The position numbers were made by a program, and so were the translations under genes. The notes beneath the pieces were generated by a model that saw only the letters and a program-made list of their open reading frames with translations, made no database searches and was not told where the DNA came from. From Rubrivivax sp. A210 (GTDB taxonomy: Bacteria; Pseudomonadota; Gammaproteobacteria; Burkholderiales; Burkholderiaceae_C): a stretch of 64,000 nt of DNA. Shown here piece after piece: positions 61,074 to 64,000 of the stretch (position 1 is its first letter; every line of letters begins with the position of its first letter). The stretch is from contig NZ_CAJGBN010000001.1 of assembly GCF_904426505.1 (NCBI RefSeq), positions 806,001 through 870,000 of the forward strand. The letters are read 5' to 3'.

Positions 61074-62774
61074 TTGCAAACCCCGAAGCTCCTGCCGGTT
61101 TCCGCTGCCCTTCTGTTCACGCTGGCTCATCTGCCGGCCCAGGCCCAGACGGCCACGCCGCCCGATGCCGGGGCGCTGCGGCAGCAGATCGAGCAAGGCC
61201 AGCAGCCGGCCCTGCCCGCCGCGCGCCGCCCGGTGGCGCCGCCGGCACCGGAATACAAGCCGGCCGGAAATCTGTCGGTGACGGTGGCACGCTTCGAGTT
61301 CCGCGGCAACAGCCTGCTCGGCGACGCCGCGCTTCAGGCCGCCGTGGCGCCCTGGCTGCAGCGGCCGCTGGACTTTGCCGAGCTGCAGCGCGCCGTGGCA
61401 GCCGCCGCCAACGCCTACCGCGAAGCCGGTTGGATCGTGCGTGCCTACCTACCGCAGCAGGAAATCGCCGCCGGCACGGTGGTCGTGCAGATTGTCGAGG
61501 CCCGCTTCGGCGCCGCCCAGATCAACAGCGCGCAAGGCCTGCGACTGGACCCCGAGCGCGCCCGCCGCATGGTGCTGGCGGCCCAGCCGACCGGCGCGCC
61601 GCTCAGCGGCCAGGCAGTGGATCGCGCCCTGCTGCTGATCCAGGATTTGCCGGGCGTCAGCGTCAAGGGCAATCTGGCGCCGGGCAAGGAAGACGGCGAA
61701 ACCGACCTGTTGGTGCGCCTGGACGCGCGCCCGCTGTGGACCGGCGACGCGACGCTGGACAACGTGGGTTCACGCTCCACCGGCGCCTGGCGTCTTGCCG
61801 GCTCAGTGCAGGCGCGCAGCGCATTCGCGCTGGGCGACATGGCCAGCGTCAACCTCATCCACAGCGAAGGCAGCGACTACCTGCGCGCTGCCGCGTCGCT
61901 GCCGCTGGGCTTCGAAGGCCTGCGCCTGGGTGCCAGCGTCTCGACGCTGGACTACAAGGTAGTCAGCGCCGATTTCTCGGCCCTGGATCTCAAGGGCAGT
62001 TCAAGCACCCTGGGCCTGGACGCGACCTACCCGGTGATACGCGCCACGGCACGCAACCTCTACGCCAGCGCCAATCTCGACCTGCGCGGCTACCGCAACA
62101 GTGGCTCGGGCGTGGTCACCAGCGACTACAGCGTGCGCGTGCTCAGCGCCGGCCTGTCGGGCAGCCAGTTCGACGAATGGCAGGGCGGCGGCCTCACCAC
62201 CGCCTCGCTGACGCTGAGCGCCGGCCAGGTCGACCTGGGCGGCTCGCCCAACGAGGCGCTGGACGCTGCCGCGGCCCACACCCAAGGCAGCTTCCAGAAG
62301 CTGCGCTTCAGCCTCGGCCGCCAGCAGACGGTGGACGCCAGGACCACGCTGCACGCGGTGGTGAGCGGCCAGTTCGCCTCGCGCAACCTCGACTCGGGCG
62401 AAAAGATCTACCTCGGCGGCTCCACCGGCGTGCGCGCCTACCCGTCCAGCGAGGCCGGCGGCTCCGAAGGCCTGTCGTTGGCCGTCGACCTGCGCTTCCG
62501 GGTCAACGACAACCTCAGCGTCGGCGGTCTCTACGACTGGGGCCAGGTCACGGTCAACCGCAAGACCGGATTCCCCGGCGCCACACCCAACAACCGGCTC
62601 TCGCTGCAGGGCTTGGGCGCCACCGCGGCCTGGGCCACGCCCTGGGGCGTGAACCTCAGCGCCACCTGGTCGCACCGCCTGGGCGACAACCCCAATGCCA
62701 CGGCAGGCGGCCAGGACCAGGACGGCACCCTGGTCAAGAACCGCCTCTGGTTCAGCGCCACCTACACCCACTGA
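61074..62774 (+). CDS. Two-partner secretion outer-membrane transporter TpsB (FhaC/ShlB family)
   Basis: TpsB proteins translocate a large TpsA exoprotein through the outer membrane. The TTG start at 61,074 gives 566 residues with a clean signal peptide (QTPKLLPVSAALLFTLAHLP, cleavage near AQAQ). Then come two POTRA domains (about 70-220, e.g. NLSVTVARFEFRGNSLLGD, LLIQDLPGVSVKGNLAPG) and a 16-strand barrel ending in LWFSATYTH. The conserved loop-6 region reads GGSTGVRAYPSSE, close to the VRGY consensus. The in-frame stretch upstream of the TTG is Pro-rich and unlikely to be translated. It is 97 bases before the exoprotein gene. Confidence 0.9.
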   Translation: MQTPKLLPVSAALLFTLAHLPAQAQTATPPDAGALRQQIEQGQQPALPAARRPVAPPAPEYKPAGNLSVTVARFEFRGNSLLGDAALQAAVAPWLQRPLDFAELQRAVAAAANAYREAGWIVRAYLPQQEIAAGTVVVQIVEARFGAAQINSAQGLRLDPERARRMVLAAQPTGAPLSGQAVDRALLLIQDLPGVSVKGNLAPGKEDGETDLLVRLDARPLWTGDATLDNVGSRSTGAWRLAGSVQARSAFALGDMASVNLIHSEGSDYLRAAASLPLGFEGLRLGASVSTLDYKVVSADFSALDLKGSSSTLGLDATYPVIRATARNLYASANLDLRGYRNSGSGVVTSDYSVRVLSAGLSGSQFDEWQGGGLTTASLTLSAGQVDLGGSPNEALDAAAAHTQGSFQKLRFSLGRQQTVDARTTLHAVVSGQFASRNLDSGEKIYLGGSTGVRAYPSSEAGGSEGLSLAVDLRFRVNDNLSVGGLYDWGQVTVNRKTGFPGATPNNRLSLQGLGATAAWATPWGVNLSATWSHRLGDNPNATAGGQDQDGTLVKNRLWFSATYTH

Positions 62775-62871
62775 GACAGCCGCAGGCAGCCCGGCACACC
62801 CACCCCGCTGGCCGCGCTGCAGCCCAACAAGCCCCTCCCCTCTTTCCCGCTTGCCCTGAAGGACCCACAAC

Positions 62872-64000
62872 ATGAACGGCCACGCCGCGATGAACCGCAT
62901 CTACCGCCTCGTCTGGAGCGATCGCTTCATGACCTGGATCGCCGCCGCTGAATGCACCCGCGGGCGCGGCAAGCGCAGCAGCGTGGTCGGCGCCGGCCTG
63001 ATGGCGGCGCTGCTGGCGGCAGGCGTGGGCGTGGGCGCCGGAGCAAGGGCGGCGCCGGCAAGCGACCAGTTGCCGACGGGCGGCAAGGTGGTGGCCGGGC
63101 AGGCGCAGCTGCAGCAGTCGGGCCGCACGCTCGACATCAACCAGGCCAGCCAGCGCGCGGTGATCGACTGGGCGAGCTTCAACGTCGGCAGCGCCGGCCA
63201 GGTGAATTTCAAGCAGCCTTCGGCGCAATCGGCCACGCTCAACCGCGTGCTTGACGGCCAGCCGTCCGAGATCCTGGGCCGCATCACCGCCAATGGCCAG
63301 GTCTTCCTGGTCAACCCGGGTGGCGTGTACTTCGGCCGCACGGCCTCGGTGGAAGTGGGCGGCCTGGTCGCGACCACCCATGACATGGCCAACGAGGACT
63401 TCATGGCCGGCCGCACGCAGTTCAAGCGCGGCAACGCCAGCGGCAGCGTGGTCAACGAGGGTGAGCTGCGTGCGGCGCTGGGCGGCTACATCGCGCTGCT
63501 GGCGCCCGAGGTGCGCAACAGCGGCCTCATCGTGGCCCAACTGGGCACTGTGGCCCTGGCCTCGGGCGAAAGCGTGACGCTGCAGTTCGACGGCAACAAC
63601 AGCCTGGCCGGACTGGTGGTCGAGCCTTCGAAGATCAAGGCCCTGGTCGAGAACCGCGGCGCCGTGCTGGCCCCGGGCGGCATCATCATCCTCTCGGCCC
63701 AGGCATTGGACCGCCTCCAGGGCGGCGTGGTGCGCAACAGCGGCACGCTGGAAGCCACCGGCATGGCCATGAAGGGCGGCAAGATCGTCCTTGAGGCCTC
63801 GGACCGCATCGACAACAGCGGCAGCATCAGCGCCCACGCCGGCGCCGACGGCAGCCCGGCCGGCCAGGTCACGCTGAGCGCGCCCCAGGTCGCCAACCTG
63901 GGCAGCATTGCCGCCGCAGCCACGGCTGCGGCTGGTGGCCACATTGAGCTGGCGGTGCAGCAGTTCACCCAGGCTGTGAGCGGCCTGCTCGACGCCTCCG
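62872..64000 (+). CDS. Two-partner secretion exoprotein TpsA (filamentous haemagglutinin-like), N-terminal part
   Basis: Only the first 376 codons are present; the gene runs off the right edge. It starts with an extended signal peptide: an ESPR-like MNRIYRLVWSDRFMTW segment (from residue 7), then a hydrophobic signal (about 40-62). The TPS secretion domain follows (about 65-330), with ATLNRVLDGQPSEILGRITA, VFLVNPGGVYFGRTASVEVG and VTLQFDGNNSLAGLVVEPS. The usual NPNG motif reads NPGG. A beta-helical repeat region has begun by about 240. GAAGGA upstream supports ATG 62,872; ATG 62,890 is an alternative. Passenger function (adhesin, haemagglutinin or contact-dependent toxin) depends on the missing C-terminus. 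Confidence 0.88.
   Translation, partial: MNGHAAMNRIYRLVWSDRFMTWIAAAECTRGRGKRSSVVGAGLMAALLAAGVGVGAGARAAPASDQLPTGGKVVAGQAQLQQSGRTLDINQASQRAVIDWASFNVGSAGQVNFKQPSAQSATLNRVLDGQPSEILGRITANGQVFLVNPGGVYFGRTASVEVGGLVATTHDMANEDFMAGRTQFKRGNASGSVVNEGELRAALGGYIALLAPEVRNSGLIVAQLGTVALASGESVTLQFDGNNSLAGLVVEPSKIKALVENRGAVLAPGGIIILSAQALDRLQGGVVRNSGTLEATGMAMKGGKIVLEASDRIDNSGSISAHAGADGSPAGQVTLSAPQVANLGSIAAAATAAAGGHIELAVQQFTQAVSGLLDAS

Overview
The window is about 64 kb of very GC-rich, densely packed bacterial chromosome. Gene content and order (rpsB-tsf-pyrH-frr-uppS-cdsA-dxr-rseP-bamA-skp-lpxD-fabZ-lpxA; ndk-rlmN-pilW-rodZ-ispG-hisS-yfgM-bamB-der-hfq-hflX-hflK-hflC-hisZ-purA; sucA-odhB-lpdA-zapE) are those of a Gram-negative betaproteobacterium of the order Burkholderiales, probably near the Rubrivivax/Leptothrix/Roseateles group. 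The order is well supported by synteny; the genus is a guess. I see no insertion sequence, prophage, CRISPR array or rRNA operon.

Region 1 (1-12,008, minus strand) is one long housekeeping cluster running from ribosomal protein S2 to the start of lipid A synthesis. It links translation (rpsB, tsf, frr), UMP kinase, lipid carrier and phospholipid synthesis (uppS, cdsA), the MEP pathway (dxr), envelope proteolysis (rseP), outer-membrane assembly (bamA, skp) and lipid A/fatty acid synthesis (lpxD, fabZ, lpxA). Region 2 (12,312-17,886) holds a plus-strand pair (D-amino-acid dehydrogenase, NAD(P)HX repair), a small DUF1330 gene, RNase R, and tRNA-Leu(CAG) with its own promoter and terminator.

Region 3 (17,987-34,220, minus) is a second compact housekeeping cluster of about 17 genes, many overlapping by a few bases: ndk, rlmN, pilW, rodZ, ispG, hisS, yfgM, bamB, der, hfq, hflX, hflK, hflC, a DUF2065 gene, hisZ, purA and a phosphoribosyltransferase. 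Region 4 (34,280-39,336) has scpB and an unusually long rluB with tandem repeats, behind a structured leader, then rluD divergent from bamD. Region 5 (39,379-44,054) has a DinG/YoaA-type helicase, a YdcH-like peptide, an orphan PP2C phosphatase, a secreted protein of unknown function, and zapE. Region 6 (44,067-49,862) is the 2-oxoglutarate dehydrogenase operon.

Region 7 (50,222-64,000) is more accessory. It contains an orphan peptide-type ABC substrate-binding protein, an EAL phosphodiesterase, an acyl-CoA dehydrogenase coupled to a nitronate-monooxygenase-family gene, and etfBA behind a near-ideal TetR-type operator. A divergently arranged two-component system (7TMR-DISM kinase and OmpR-like regulator) follows. 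Last comes a two-partner secretion system whose large exoprotein gene runs off the right edge.

The items most worth a second look are the two-partner secretion locus with its C-rich leader next to the two-component system, the TetR-type palindrome in front of etfBA, the repeat-bearing tail of RluB, the palindromic scpB leader and the nested inverted repeat inside the odh operon. Nothing here is a clear-cut new defence or mobile system.
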